Source: Setaria digitata (Eukaryota > Nematoda > Chromadorea > Rhabditida > Setariidae). Taken from it: a stretch of 47,490 nucleotides of DNA. The notes under the pieces are model-generated. The model saw nothing but the letters and a program-made list of their open reading frames with translations. It was not told the origin of the DNA and searched no databases. Below, one piece after another: positions 15,101-30,100 of the stretch. Each line of letters opens with the position of its first letter. Positions within the stretch are counted from its first letter, which is position 1. The stretch is from positions 1 to 47,490 of the forward strand of contig RCAB01000469.1 in NCBI GenBank assembly GCA_003640385.1, written 5' to 3'. Position numbers and translations under genes: made by a program.

Positions 15101-18100
15101 ATTGAAAAAATGAAATTTAAAAACAGTGGAAGGCATTGAACAGGAATTTTAAATATGAATGAATTCCTTAAGCTTTATTTTTGTCAATTAAATTCACCAT
15201 CTGCTGACTGTAATTTTTCGCTACTTTCCATTTTGAATGAGACAATACCAGTTATTTAAAATTCTGGGGAACTTTTTTCATTTTGCTCTTACAATGATGC
15301 TAAATTAATTTCTATTTAGCTACATATTAGAAGAAATTTGAAATTTACGAACAAATGTAGGAAATTATCACAAATGTTCTAATCAGTTTGCATTCTAAAA
15401 TGGACTAAGGCTGAGAACTAGCAAAAATATAGTCTAATATTGAAAATGAGAAGGGGTAAGAGCACTTGATTGAATAGTAAGCATGAAGGACTCCTGGCAA
15501 GCTCTTAGCAGGTGTTACTTTCTCCATCATTTCCTGTCTTCCACCTTCTGTGCAGCTGCTTGCAGATGTTTTTCTCGTGCGTATGCGTGCGTGCGTGCGT
15601 CTATCCATGTCATTGTGCGCGTTTCTGCATTTGCGTGCATTTACCGAAATTAAATTCCATCGATTCATTGAAATCTAAAACTTTCCAACGAAAACTTCCA
15701 TCTGAAGCTCAGCAGTATCCATCTGAAACTCAGCAATGTCCATGTGACACTCAACGATGTCCCTCGCCTCTCACTTCATTCAGCTTCCGGATGTTTTGTC
15801 CCAAGTATCTCATTAACTACTTCCTGATAAGATAAAAGAGCAATATCATCTTTACAAATTATGCGCCAACAAATGGGCTAGTAATAATTCCTTTGACTCT
15901 CTTCGAGAACCGTTTTTTAAATTATGAAAACACATCGCGCATCAATTTTATCACAGATTTGCTGATTAGAATAGTGATTAATTATTGATAGCGATTGGAC
16001 TTGATTCTTATGTAATTATTATCATATTTGTTAATCAGGCAAATATCAGCATAATCAAGGGGGTGAATAGAAATACTGCGATATGTTGGACCTTAGTTGC
16101 TGAAGTGAAAAAAACTTTATGAAATAAATTCTTTAATTCGAAGAAAAATAAACATGAAATATTTGGCATCACTGATAAGGAAAAGATTTCGTGTTAAATA
16201 GTACCTGGTTAGCATGCAATCTGTTTCATTTATATAGTTCAAGAATGACTTTTGGAAAATCGATTGCATTTATGCATAATTAATGAACTGAACTGAACTT
16301 AGTTAGACTGAACTGACAAGTTGCATCGAAAAATGGCTCCAGCGTAAGTTCGGGCCTGGAAGTGGAATAAACGAGGTTGAATAATAATATGAGTGTGAGC
16401 TTGCTGGATGGATGTAGTAAATGATGGTATATATTATGCATAGGCAGGCCTAAATGTAATTCAACTGATCGATATCTCCTGAAGTGGTTGCTTCAAATAG
16501 TTTCGGCTTCTAACTCCTCAGTAATTATTAAACCAAACTCTCGCACCTAAATCAATTTCTAAATTAAAGTGTATTATAATTGAGCCAAGCCAGCAGTCTT
16601 CCATGGCCAGTTCTACCAGTCTTGTGAAATGTTAGACACTATTGACACTTTTCGTAAAAAATAGCCGACAACTGAGCCGTTGCGGAAAATGGGCCACTCG
16701 TGAAAAGAGAAAAAAGAAAACGAGCATTGGGAATTTCAAAATTTGTCGACGATTAAAGTTGGTTTCGAGTGTCTCTATGCCCCTTCAAAGCTTTGCCCTT
16801 TAGCCCTGGGCCTTTATGCATCCTTCTCTCCAGTCTACTCTTCTGGAAGTCTTGCTAAGAATCTCTCCTCAGATCCTTTACTTTTCCTCCTCGATCAGTT
16901 CATTTTTCGATACTATTTCCAGATGGAAGCCATAAATCCTCATCAGATGGGCCAAGAAATGAGCCTTCATGTTCTTCTAAGTCACAGACCCATTGCAAAA
17001 AACTGCAACTGCAGAAAACGTTGCTATAGCAATTTTTGGCCAAAAATGACTACTGTGATTGTTAGTTGAATGGTAAATGAAGACAAGAGGGAAAAATACG
17101 GCAGTGCCTCATGACAGGAAGATTTGTCGAATTTTTGATTGCAAAAAAAGATAATGATGAGAAAGATGGGAGGATGACTGTTGTCATTCAATTTTAAGCA
17201 ATTCATCTTATTCATAAACGATTCTCTAAAGGCCCAGATCGATTATGAATTTCTAAATGTAATTATTAGCTTGTAGTTAATTGCTCACCTATCCGTATGC
17301 TCCCATACTTAGATTTTACTTTGGTTAATAAGAAATGAAACAGGATTATTAAGCTTGGTTAATTATCCATCTGGAATTTAGTAATTTAGCAAGTTTAATC
17401 TCGAATTAGTGGCGAAATGCCAAATTTTATGAATAAAATTTTACGAATTATGAAATTGCATAATATGAATAGTCAGGAAAAAGTCAGAATAATCTACTAC
17501 TCAGGAATGAATTTCAATACAAAAATTGACAAATGAAATTTGGTGGACGAGTGAAATGGTTAGCCTGAAGGCCGAATGATTATTGTACGGGCATCTGGCT
17601 ATTCATCAGTTTCCGTGTGTGTAATTTAGTTACTTGAACATTCCTTGGCGTGTTATTCAAATTATTTTTTAGACAATGAATTTTCGATTAAATCAACGAA
17701 CAGGCTTTCATCAGTGAAGGAATTATTGATTTTATCTGACCTGGAAAAGTAGCGGTTAATTGTAGTTTTTAGGAGGATTACACGGAACTTGTAGAATGTT
17801 AATAATCCTATTTATTTTTGGCAAAAGTATAGAAAGTTAGAGAGTGTCGTTGCAATAATCAATTTATAGTTAGAGTTATCACACATTTATGAAATAGTCT
17901 ATGACCGGAGGATCTAAGACGTTTATGGTGTGGTTGCACTCTGTGCTACGATTACTGGCAAGAAAGAAAGTATAAAGCCTAGCAAGGCTTCTATTTAAAA
18001 GCTTAAGTAAGTCTAGCCTCACAGGGCTGTTTTATTACGGCTCGTTGCACATCGCAGAACTAAATTCATAAAACATATTGGACAAAGGATATCCCGGCAC

Positions 18101-21100
18101 CACAGCTCAAGTCATGTGGAATAGTAGAAGTCTTTTCGATTTCTGAAAACAACTTTATCACTTCTGTGCACAATGTCAAAACATTAGAATAAAACTTGAA
18201 ATCTTCTCACTTTCAGACTTAGTGATTTCAACTCTTCCAATACATTTGTAGTTTAAAAGCAGGATAAATTCGTAAATTCAAGTGGAACCTAGTATAGGAG
18301 AATGAAAGGAAGCAGAGATTAGCACAAGGTGAAGTTTTTTCGTTGGATTTAAATGGCTGGTATTGATGAAATATATTTCGAAAATCTTTTTCGTTGTGAT
18401 CAAAAAATGTTACTTATTTGGATTCGGTGTCATTATTCATTATTCAACAGGAACATTAAAAATGGACATTTTTTTTCACATCCATTCCGAAGAAGAATGT
18501 TTACGCATAGCTTTGTGGAATGGGTGGTGAAGAACTCTTTGATATTTCAGTCTTGGAAAATTAAAAATTTAATCTGCTGAGGCGAAGTAAAGAGGATGAA
18601 AGCGAATCTTTACAATAGTTTTTAAAAAAGTGTTCAGATCTTCAGGCACACATGCTTTTCTCTTATGATCGTTATTTCTTGATTTTAAGACCATATAAAT
18701 AAATTCATCTGTATAAATTATAACCATTACGTTCTTAAGTGAATTTAGTTGAGCTGGATGCATAGGATAATTGCCATTATCAAGCTATATCCATCGTCTA
18801 GATTGGGCTTTCAATAAACGAATGAATTGTCGAAAAATAATAGGAGTTTCTGAAGAGCTAATTTTATTTTATGATGGACATGTCTTCGAGAATCGAAAAT
18901 GCAGTTATATTCTTGACAGTGGCTTAATTGCGAAAAAAATCTGGAACAAAAGCCTAGTAGAGTGAGACTTGGTCTGTTGGAATGTATAACATTAAATAAA
19001 ATGAATAAATCTTAAACATTAAACAGTCGATTGAGGAGGTTATCAATTGCAATTAAATTATTTTCATTTCTGATTCCTCTCCTTTTCACAACACTCTCCT
19101 TTATATCATTAGCTCCCACACTTGACGTAACGATTAACTATAAGAAGGTAAACAAATGAGCCAAATAGAGTTTATAATTTTTGAGAGAGGAAAAGTTTAT
19201 GAAAGCTGTCATAGTGAATATGCATTGAATGCAAAGAGGAAAGTTCTGTCGTTAGAATTAAATACTGAAAAGTTTTTCCTTAAATTTAAAACTGCCACTA
19301 TGTTCTCAAACTTTTGGCTGAAAATCTGCTAGGCTAAGAAGAGAGATTAAGAGGTTAAGGCAAGACATATTCATATTCTCACCACGAATGAACTTTCCAA
19401 TAAAAAAAGCGATGTAGTCGGCTGGAAACACCTTTATGAAGCTCTCTGATGCTGTGCTGTGCAATCCGGACTTCGTCGTCATCGTTGCGTTGTTGTCAAC
19501 CAGCGACACTTTCCTGTGTCTCTTCTTGAGATTGTCTTGCTCTTGCTTCCTTCCAAGTAAATCACGCCATACGTGATCGTAGGTACTTGCGTAATGATCG
19601 TCTTATCTTCCCATCACGTAAGCACACTGGGATTAAATATATTAAGACTGAAATCTTCAACAACGAATATTTTAAGAGTCACTTAGACTAGCAGTTATCA
19701 TACTAATTTTACTTCCCTTCTCAATTATTCGTTGAGTTAAAATGCATAAAGAGATCTAGCTATCTCTTTTTAAGTTGTCACAATAGAACTTTTTTATGAG
19801 AAGACAATTGGATTTCTCAAATTATTCTTTTTTTCTAAAATCTAATTTTTGAATATTTAGATAAAGTTACTATGATTTCACATATGAAATTAAAAAGCCA
19901 AAAAATTCTCTCGTATGAAGTGTTAAAGTTCAAGTGTGAAGTATAAATTTGTAAAGAGGCATTTAAAAAAATATTACTGATAAAAAATGAAAAAATTTTT
20001 AAAGTTTTTTGTTCATATGTCACAGAAAAACCAAAAAGAACTAGAAATTCAGGTAATTTGAGAGATAAGTTAAATTGCACAACGAAAGTTCTGTCTACCT
20101 AACGGTTTCAGAAGAATTAGCCTGTAGTATCTGTATAATATAATACATTCCTCAAAAATTCCGAAAGTTTTTTTTTAAAATTAAAATTTTGAAATGATGG
20201 GTTTCGAAAAGAAAAAACTGGATGTTGAAATTGATGAAATTTCTCTTTGTGCGACATAAAATAATTAATGCTTTAAATGCTGAATCTAAGCAGTAATAAA
20301 AATGTTTGAAGAATGTTTAAAATGAATTTGTACCCTAAATTTTCAAAATCTTCATTTTCGCTATCTCAAACTATAGCGAATGTTTTCGCGTGTCACGTGA
20401 GTCTACAGATAATTTGTAGTAATTTGCAAATTTCTCTTTCCCCTATCTCTATAATTCTTTCGTTATCGCGTATTTATTACAATAACTGCAGAAGAAAGCA
20501 AAGTGAGAATGAACGTATTACTTTTAGAAAAAGTGTGAGTGAAAAGATCTTTTTGCAAGTAAATATGATGATTGTGGGATGGAACACACTTGATGGACAG
20601 TGGAGATAGAATGATGAAAACAAGCTTAAGCAAACAAACCTGTGATAGATATTAGATAAATCTCCTAAAGAGAAGTAGAACATTTCTGGGAATTCAGGAA
20701 AAGAATGATTAATCTGTGCATTAGTATTAGGAGCGAAGAGTTCTCCTTCACTCCAAGTTTCTATTTATATTGTTGGAAGAGAAGAGGGAAGGATATTTTG
20801 AAATGAATAAACTTGTAGGTTATCAAATAGTAGACGATAATCAACTAAGTGTGATAGCTCTCTTTACACTGTTCAGTATTTGATGAATTATTCATCCTGT
20901 TGTATGTGATGTGATAGAGAAGACTAAAAGGAGAAAAATGAGGACATCGGGGTAAATGTTCCCCGGTACCATCTAGTTGCATGGCAGTTTTTTTGTTGAC
21001 CATAAGAAATGAATACATGCTGTTGCCGAGTCTTAGTTCATGTACAGAAATGAAAGTACTATTCGAGACCAGATAATTTTATACATGAAGGTGACTTGTT

Positions 21101-24100
21101 TTCAGTTAGCTGAGCAAGACTTAGAAGAATGATTACCACTGAATTTCAGTTCGGAAGATCTTGAAATTGGAAGCTATTATATTCAAGAGGCAATTAATTT
21201 ATTGTATTTTGAGACTGAAACACGTAGTAATCTCGATTATCGATGAGAAAAATGGACTATATGAAATATTAAAAGTATTAAATATAAGTGAAACTTATCG
21301 ATTTTCAGTTCAAATCTGTGTTCTGTCCTGAACCTAATTAATGTTAGAGAAAAAAAAACAGTTCATTTGCAGCCTTTGAGATTTTATTTATACGGAAAGA
21401 CAACCAGAAAGCAAAGAATAATGGTAATTTGGTATTTTGTTTAGAAAGCAAAGAGCTTGTATTCTAGATCGTCTAGTTCCTTTAAATAACTAAGCTAACC
21501 AGTTACTAGTTCCAAATTCGTAGTTTCGAGTTTTCAGTACTGCAATTCTCTCTTTTTGCTTTCTTTCTTCCTTTGCCAAGTATTATTTCACTCATTTTGG
21601 TTGAAGTTATGTCATCAAATCTGATTACAAAATGAGTCATGCTCAGTTCTCCTTAAGTTAAAGATTAAATTTCTTTTAGTAGTATTGATACATAATACCG
21701 CTTCTGGTACGTCTTCAAGGATTGTAGATATCACTGAAAGTGATAAGATCAAATCTCCAAACAGATAGGTATTAGAAAAGTGGGATCTGTCAATCATACA
21801 GAGTTAAGATTCATTGAAATTGGCAAGAGTAATTTATATGGACTAAAAGCTTAGACTTTAGATTATTAAAAAAATTTTACTTAATTATTCCTTCATGCTT
21901 ATTAGATCAAGGAAGCTGTCACCTGCTTGCAGCAAAGTGCTCCCCATTCCTATATTTCAACTCCTCATAAAAAATTCATGTAAAATTGGGAAATGGAGTA
22001 TTGAATCGCCAAAAAGGAAAGCCAATATGATCTAAAAAAGTTTGTTTCTTGAAAAAAATAATAAATGACACAAAATGAGAGCATAAGCAAATGTTTGACA
22101 ACTCAGCTGAAGGAGATAATTGGCGCAAAAAGAAGTTTTATTAATATTATAATACGTGAATTGACAAACTTTTGTAAAATTTTGAAATTTTATAAAAAAC
22201 TAGTCTGATGTGAAGGAAAATAAAAAAAAAGTGGTTTGTACAATGCATGAAGTGTGCGAGAACAAAATGTTTCGATAATGATAAGANTGTTATGATAAGA
22301 TATGCCAGGCAGAAGTCCAACTATTTGCAAACTTTGTGATCTCTTAATCAGGGAAATAAAGCAGAAATAATTTAAACGACCAAGCTTAGATGATATATAA
22401 GGTAAACATTTGGCCTTAGACCAAAGCATTCTAACTCGCCACATACCATACGCATAAATCCACAATCTAAAATTGCTTTTATCGAGATTGGGGGCGTCGT
22501 AGTTGTCTGCTTGCCTGATGCTGAAGGCGTGAAATTACAAAGATTCAGCGCCAGATCATAAGAGTATTCGCGGATTTGGCCCGAGAATAACTTCAATAGA
22601 TGAATGCTTTTGGCTGGTTATAGAGATAGCAGCAGAATGCTAGCACTAAAAGATGAGGAAGAGAAGATAGAAAGCTTTTTGATGTCATTTCCAATTTAAG
22701 AAGTCTCAAACAGATAGAAACACTCATTCAAAGGAGCTCTTGATGGAGCTTATTCATTGCAAAAAAATCGAATGAAAAATTCGAATTTTAAGCAGGAAAA
22801 TGACTTACAGAAGTTGTGAGCTACTGAAGGACTAATTTGATAGTACAACAGCATTTAAAAATATTTTCTCAATTTTGCAACTATTCTTATGAGACGAGTA
22901 TTTTTTTACGAAACAGCAAAATGTTACAAAAATATCAGTACTTATTAATAGAGCAGAATGGTTTCAAACATGAAATTTACAAATTTCAGCATTGCATACG
23001 ACTGATTTCATTCAAAATGAAAGTTCTCATTCATTTTGCAACTATTAGACAACAAGTGATAAAAGGAAGAAAATGGCAACTCATAAATTTTCCACCATTC
23101 TCTTTCCATTATCATTTCATTCTGTTTGACTGGCAGTTACCTAAACCTAAGTGGCTCATAATGAAGCAATTCTCAGTGACAATTAATTATTACTTCTATT
23201 TAAGTAAATTCTGTCTGAGATTGTCATAATATTGGAAATTAAACTGCTAGAGAAAGTAAAAAAGAAATTATTTATAGAATCTGAAAAAAAAAATGTAATA
23301 TAGAAGTAATAGAATCTGAAAAGTTTTCTGACTTTTCCTGTTTTATCTCTAAAATGGTAATTAAAGAGATGGAATCATTAAATGAAAATGATATGATGGG
23401 CCTATGATAGTAACATTACCGTATTGTTCTCAGAATGGTCAGCCAATCAACAGAACCGATGTCCTGTTTATGAATGATCATCAGCAACTTCACATTGAAT
23501 CGGCAACGGATGAGGATGCTGGCCGATATTCCTGTGTGGCGGAAAACAAGCCTGGCCGAGCAGAGAAGGATCTCATTGTGGCCGTTCTTAGTTTGTTCTT
23601 TTATTGTCGAAATTTGAATTCTTTGAAAAAATGGTGCAACCATTTGAAATCTGCACTTTGAACTTTGAAATTTGAATGTTCAAATATATGAAGACAATTT
23701 CCAGCTTCATCATATACTTATTTCCTTTAAAATTCGTCATCACGTCTTTGCCCACAAATAACTTATCTCGATGCAAACTTCGAGCAATTCAGTTATATTA
23801 AATTGTAAAAACTAATGGAAATTTGTCAAGTAGAAAAAAGTTACATAAAAAAAAATCGGAAAACATTTGAATTAAAAACTTGGAATGCATTTCTGAAGGA
23901 CAGCATTCAAATCATCTAGTGTTACTTATATGCAGAACCACCGAAAATGGAAGGTCAACATCGTGTCCTTGAATTATTTGAAAATGAAGCCCTAACACTA
24001 ACCTGCCCAATCAGTGATCTCTCAGTGGAAATACAATGGACCAAGAATGGTGTACCTGTTACCACATCAAATAATTTACAGGTAAATTTTGAACATTGAG

Positions 24101-27100
24101 TATTTATTTTACTTAAGCAGTTCGTGTTTAAAAATGATTGGCTGCTATTGGAAAAGGCTAGACCGAGAAAATGCATTGTATTTCTGTAGAGTACCAGGTA
24201 CCAAGTAGTCAAAATGATAAATGCTAGTTTATCGATAGAATACAGATATTGATGAGGCAGCATTAAACTTAAAGTTGATTGCATAAAAAATAAATTGAAA
24301 TTTGAAAAAAATGAGAAATTTCATTTTATACGGTAAAAATGAATCAGAAAAAGGTCGTTAAACCAGTTCTTCATTTAGGAGTACAAGAAATAGGAAGGGA
24401 TATAATTTTGGGGTGATACCAGTGGAAGGGGTGTGAAAACGCATATTATAAATGACACACTGTTGTGATTGATTTATTTCTAATAAAATTTATTGCTGTT
24501 TTTCAAAAAATTGTTTTTTCTTTCGTTTTTTTTGCGAACAATTTTTTACAACATCAATAAAAGTTTCTGGCAGAAACTCCAATATTAAATGAGGAAAGGG
24601 TTGATAGAATTATTATTTTCCCTACCATTTTTTAATTTAAGCAAAATCTGATCTATATGAAACCTTAGTATCTGTTAAATTTATTATTCATGTGCAAAGA
24701 AATTTATTGATTTTGCGAAAATTTGTCCTAAAAAAATAAAACTTTTGCTTAAGTTAAAGTTGATGAAAATAAGCTTGCCTATTGCGACAAATGATAAGTT
24801 ATCATCGGCTACCGTAGGATCTTAAAATAACATACTTTAATTTTATTTTGGACAATTCTTCAGCTGTCAACAAGTGGATTGAAGTTGCATATATTGCATG
24901 GACAGCAGTATGATGCAGGTCGATACGTTTGTCGTGCGTGGAATGATGCGGGTGAAGCCGTTGCTTCCATGGATGTCGTCGTTTTGGGTAAATTTAATTA
25001 AACAGCAAACAGTCGGCAATGTCAATTATTCTCGAAGCTAAATGATCGCCCTTCACTTGGAAATCAAATTACCTGCCAACTTAAGCTGCTCACCGAAGTC
25101 CAACGGAAATAATTTTCAATAATTCCGGCATAGTCCTGATGTTTCGTGATAAGATTATTTATAGCATTTCTTGCTCATAATCTCTCATAAAGAAATTTTT
25201 TTTGCTTTTTTTTTTTTGACTAAAACTGCAAGAAGGTTGAGGGTTGAGACAGTGTTGCTAGCCTCAGCGAAAATTTCCTCTTTTCATTCCAAAGGGAGAT
25301 ATCTTCAAATTTAATTTCACAGAAAATTGTTATTAAAAAATGGTGAAAATTTTTTAATAAAATCAATTAATTCTTAGGCTTCACCAAGTAAATAAACAAG
25401 CATTCAATTAACATCCTATATCAAACGGGGTTGGCGTAGTTATTGCTTACGCGGATGGTTTATTACTTCTCTTCCGACAAAACAAATATTCTGCTAAATT
25501 TTAGTATTTGAAATTCTACAAATTCTCGAAATTGCTGTAATCGACGAACTTGAAAGACCTCAAAGAAAGTGTATTTCATTTTCAGTCCCACCGAAAATTG
25601 CCGAGCCAGCATTTCGTACGATTGAATCAGTCCTGAACCAAACAGTAAATATCAACTGTAGAAGAACTGGCATACCGATACCAAAAAATATTTGGTCTTT
25701 TAATGGGCGAACAATTTTTCCATCCGAAAAAACCCAAGTACTAAATTTGTTTAAAATATGTAGGGAAAATGAAGTATGAAGATGTTCTAACAACTTAAGT
25801 AATGAAAGTAATTTGAGTATTCCTTTTCTTAAAATTGCATGTTTTTCTTTTAGCTTAACACTTTGTTTAATAATAAATTTACACACTAAATTTGCAAAAA
25901 TTGTTAGTTTCCTTCAATTTTTTTCGGTAGCTAATTTTGCTTATATCATCGTTAATTAAAACTTTGTTTTAAATTTCGATTTGTTTTTCTTTTGATGCAG
26001 CTACTGGGTTTTTCTTAAGATCCTAAATGATGGCACTTTATTGGTACTGAAAGAAGTGCAGGTAAGTCAAGAAGGACGATATTCGTGTATTGCAACCAAC
26101 AAGGCTGGGAGAGATGAGGCAGACACATTCCTGCAAGTTACAGGTAAATAGTGTTGCTTGAAAATATCTCATTTATCCTACTCTTTTATTCACATGATAA
26201 GCTAATTTAAAGAAAATTCCTTTCCCATCTAACTTCTTAGCTAATTTAAAAGCGATTTTTTCAATTCAATCTCATATTGCAGCACCACCAAGAATTATAA
26301 CACCTGCCGATGAGCTGAAGGTAATCGAAGGACAGGGACAAACAATTCGATGCGAAGTAAGTGGAACACCTGTGCCAAAAGTGGAATGGCTTAAAAATGG
26401 GCAGCGATTTAATGCCACCACGATACAATCATCTAGTAATTTGCATTACATACACCTGAGGTTTCCTTTTTCTTTGTACTAAGACAATTTCAGAAAAGGA
26501 AATAAGAAAGATCGGCACCTTTCACTGATGAAATAATAAGATATTCCTTTTTCGCCACGTTGGGGTTCTCTCTTTGTCACCGTATCATAGGAAAGATTTT
26601 TCTTTTGAATTGCTTGAAAAAGGCGAGCAAATTTCTTCTTTTCAAAAGGTTAATTATAAGTGACTTCTTAAGAAACAGCGGTTGTTGATATTTTGTCTAA
26701 TGCTTGCAAGGTGAAATGAAACAAATGAGAACACTGAATTGAAGCGAAATAAAAAATGAGTAACAAATTTAGGGAAGCAAAAGTCAACGATGCAGGGCGA
26801 TATACATGCATAGCGACGAATCGAGCTGGTGAACATCGCATGACAACGCAACTTTACGTGCTTGGTATATAGTAATTAAAACTTAATCACTTGGAACTAC
26901 TCTGATAAATTAATTAATCACTTGTCAAGATTGTCACTTAATCCTAAACTTTTGAAGGTCCAAAGATCTATTAATAATATAGTAATGTCTTTCTTTGTTG
27001 ATAACATAAAGTGATTTGCTTTTTTTGAAATTTAACAACTTCCATACTTGTTTGTTCTTATCTTATGTTTTTCAAACTTATATTTTAGAGATAAAAAGTT

Positions 27101-30100
27101 TCAACAAATTAATAATAGAAAAATAATATTTCTTGTTCAAGAAAGTGCATTTTTTAGTGCCACCAATGATTCTGGAAGGTGAACGAGTTGTACAAGTTAA
27201 AGAAAACGCTGCGCTAATTCTAGAATGTGTTGCAACTGGGAATCCGAAGCCCTTAATTGTGTGGAAACGAGATGGCCGACCACTCGTTACACGTGACTCA
27301 CGTGTTGTGATTCCAACATCGAAAGCTTCTGATGCTGGAAGGTGGAGTTTTCGATAATTCAAGTGAAAAGACATAAATTAGGGAGCGTACATAAAGAGTG
27401 GCTGACTTCTGTACTGAGTTTTGCTGATTCCACAAGGAATTAAATAGAAGAATTGCATGGAGTTTTGATGCTTTTCTTGGAGTATTTTAGAGTTTTTGTT
27501 ATGGTGTTTTAATGCTTTTTTAATAACTATGCGAAGTTTTCGAGAAAATTGTGCAAATGAGAAGTTTCGGTGTTTGTGAAACAGTTGGCTGCCTCGTAGT
27601 TCTTTTTAACGCTTACATTATAGAGACGGGATAGGGAAATACTTTTCATTGACTATATGTAAAAATAAATATATCATCATGAGATCTTTTGAAATCAAGC
27701 TCTGTTATCTTCTGCTTGGAATAGTGACAGAAGTTTTAGGTACACATGTGAAGCACGCAATGAAGCTGGCCAGACGTCAACTGATTTTGAAGTTGATATT
27801 TTCATCAAACCACGTTTTCGAGATCTGAAACCTGAGGTACGAGTCCGCGATGGAGAGCGAGCACGTCTTGAATGCAAAGTGGATGGACATCCGGAGCCAA
27901 TTATCACGTACGACTTGAGATTTTTTACTCATGATAGCATTATTATGATATGACATGAATTGCTATTACTGGTTGATGTTTAATTTTGATCAATTAGTTA
28001 ATTGAAGGGAATATTTCATTTGCTTTTAGTTGGATGCGTGGTGGCCGTCCAATCGAAGATATGAAGAATATCATATTGAGTCCACGTGGGGAAACAATGA
28101 TGATCCTAAAATCGCGCAGGTTTGAGTTCTTTTTTTTTTTTTTCATTCGAAGGGAAATCCTGAATCTAGTAAACTAGGCCAAGAAATGCCGATATAAGTT
28201 TATATAAGTTCTGGTTTGGTCAAAAACTCTAGTACTTTAACTTCATAACAGAGCTTCTTACGTCATTTTGCTGTAGAGCGGATTCTGGAAGTTATTCATG
28301 CGTAGCAAAGAACTTCGCTGGAGAAGCAGAAGCCAGTTTCACAGTGATCGTTCTGATAGCGCCACATATCGAAGAACAAATCGACCAGAATCCACGTGTT
28401 GTTCAGGGCAGTGAAATTATTATGCACTGTCCGATTCAGGGCAATCCAAAACCAAAGGTTATCTAATGTAGTATAACATGTAGGCCTGGTCTCGTTATTA
28501 GATTCAATTCCATTTTATGTGGATCAATTTTCAGATCAAGTGGTTGTATAATGGAAAACCAATTAAACATGACCGTATAATGATTCTTGGAGAAACCGAT
28601 CTGATGATTCAAGAATCGCAGGTATACTGTAATTTATCAGTTTGTTGAACAGACACCTCTAAACTATAAATAGGGCAAAATACATCAGAAAGTTAAAGCA
28701 CAAGTGGGAAAAAATTTTATGTTGTAATTCAGATTCAAATTTATTGTGCTCGTATATTTTTAGCCATATGACAGTGGGCGTTATACGTGTTTAGCAGAGA
28801 ATGAAGCTGGGACGCTGAATACAAATTATGAACTTGAAATCATTGGTAGTTCTGATTATTATAACTTTATTTATCATAATTGATTATATAAATTTAAAAA
28901 ATTCAGATTTTTAGACTGAATTATGGCTCTGTTATTTCTCACTTCGAACTAGTCAAAGTGAAAACTTTCAAGTTTACTTTTATTGAATCAAATGACAAGT
29001 ATACTGAAAACTTTCTTTTAGCAAATCAAAATATAGGAGGAATGAATTTTTGTTAACTTTTTTCATTGAAATTTGCAATGAAAATGAAGAAAGGACTCAT
29101 ACTTCATGTTCAAAAGGTCCACCCAAATTTCATCGTCGTGGTGAGACTGTGTATGAAGTAATACTTGGGAAAACTGTAACAATGGATTGTAATGTCGAAG
29201 CTGAACCGAGACCGGAAATACATTGGTTCCGGGGTGATTCACCAGTATATCTAAGTGAAAATATTTACATTTCACCGGATGGACAGGTAAGTTACCTTTT
29301 TTAATTTGCAAGTAAAAAGTATTCTGTTCTTCCACACGTGCATTTAGTATATGAAGTTCATATCCTTCTAGTTTAGTTCTTCATTTCTTCCAAGTGTCAA
29401 ATTTTCCTCAAATATAAAATTTTGTTGTCTGAAATTGACGGTTCAAATAATTCACTCTAAAGTATGACAGAACAGTTGAGATTGATGGCAATAATTTCAC
29501 CAAAAAAAAGAAAAAAAGAAACATTTGTGAAAGGGCAATGTTACAAATGGTTTTTTTTTTTTGTTTCATTTATTGTGGAAATTTAATAATACAAGCATGT
29601 TCCGGATGAAAAATAGTTTTAAAAATGAGTTAATTTCGATGGTAACTTGTGAAAATAGTACTAGCAAATAAAAAAAAATAGTATTAGCAAACAAATAAAA
29701 CGGCATTTTTGTTGAATTTATACACACACATTAGTTTAATTTTTTGACCAACCTGAAAAATTGCAGAATAATTTTACGTAACTTTTCCTCTCGTGTTTTT
29801 AAGGAGAAACGATTCTCACCTGCTAAAGATTGACCTGTGAAAAGGTTTCTTATAGTTGCATTTATTTGAGTATCCTGTCCACAACTTGGTTCATCTTGAA
29901 AGTTACACATAGATATATATACCGTCAGCATTTTCTGTAATTCATTACAATACCTTTCCATCCCCTACCAGTTCGAAACGTATACCTTTCCATCATTTAA
30001 TTAGTTGTGAACGACGCATCGAACAATATTTACCCTCTTCTCGACACTGTACGTATGGGTTTTCGACGCTGTGCTCATTCCAGAACTGCATTTTTTGGAT

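Larger units (their letters stand above)
14429..23433. other. Rest of the 14-kb intron: repeats, an N and scattered open segments
   Basis: Plus-strand intron sequence of hemicentin Ig14. It holds a GTGC tetranucleotide run, a 21-bp tandem repeat at 15698-15760, an ambiguous base at 22287 and the tentative minus-strand gene at 16900-22854. Plus-strand open frames here (for example 16743-17069 and 22837-23229) show no domain, no splice context and no family resemblance that I can recognise. Confidence 0.6.

Noticed and set aside
14759..15136. 125-codon minus-strand open frame
   Set aside because: Ser/Phe/Asn-rich low-complexity translation, without splice partners or family resemblance.
16743..17069. 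108-codon plus-strand open frame
   Set aside because: No recognisable features; part of it is antisense to a more protein-like minus-strand patch at 16900-17008, itself uncertain.
20948..21075. Minus-strand frame around a CGGGG/CCCCG stem with [16 protein letters not shown]
   Set aside because: Too short, no donor in phase with neighbours, and bounded by stops; the GC-rich hairpin alone is weak evidence of a structured RNA.
22837..23229. 130-codon plus-strand open frame in the large intron
   Set aside because: Lys/Asn/Phe-rich composition as expected from AT-rich DNA; no domain, signal or splice context.
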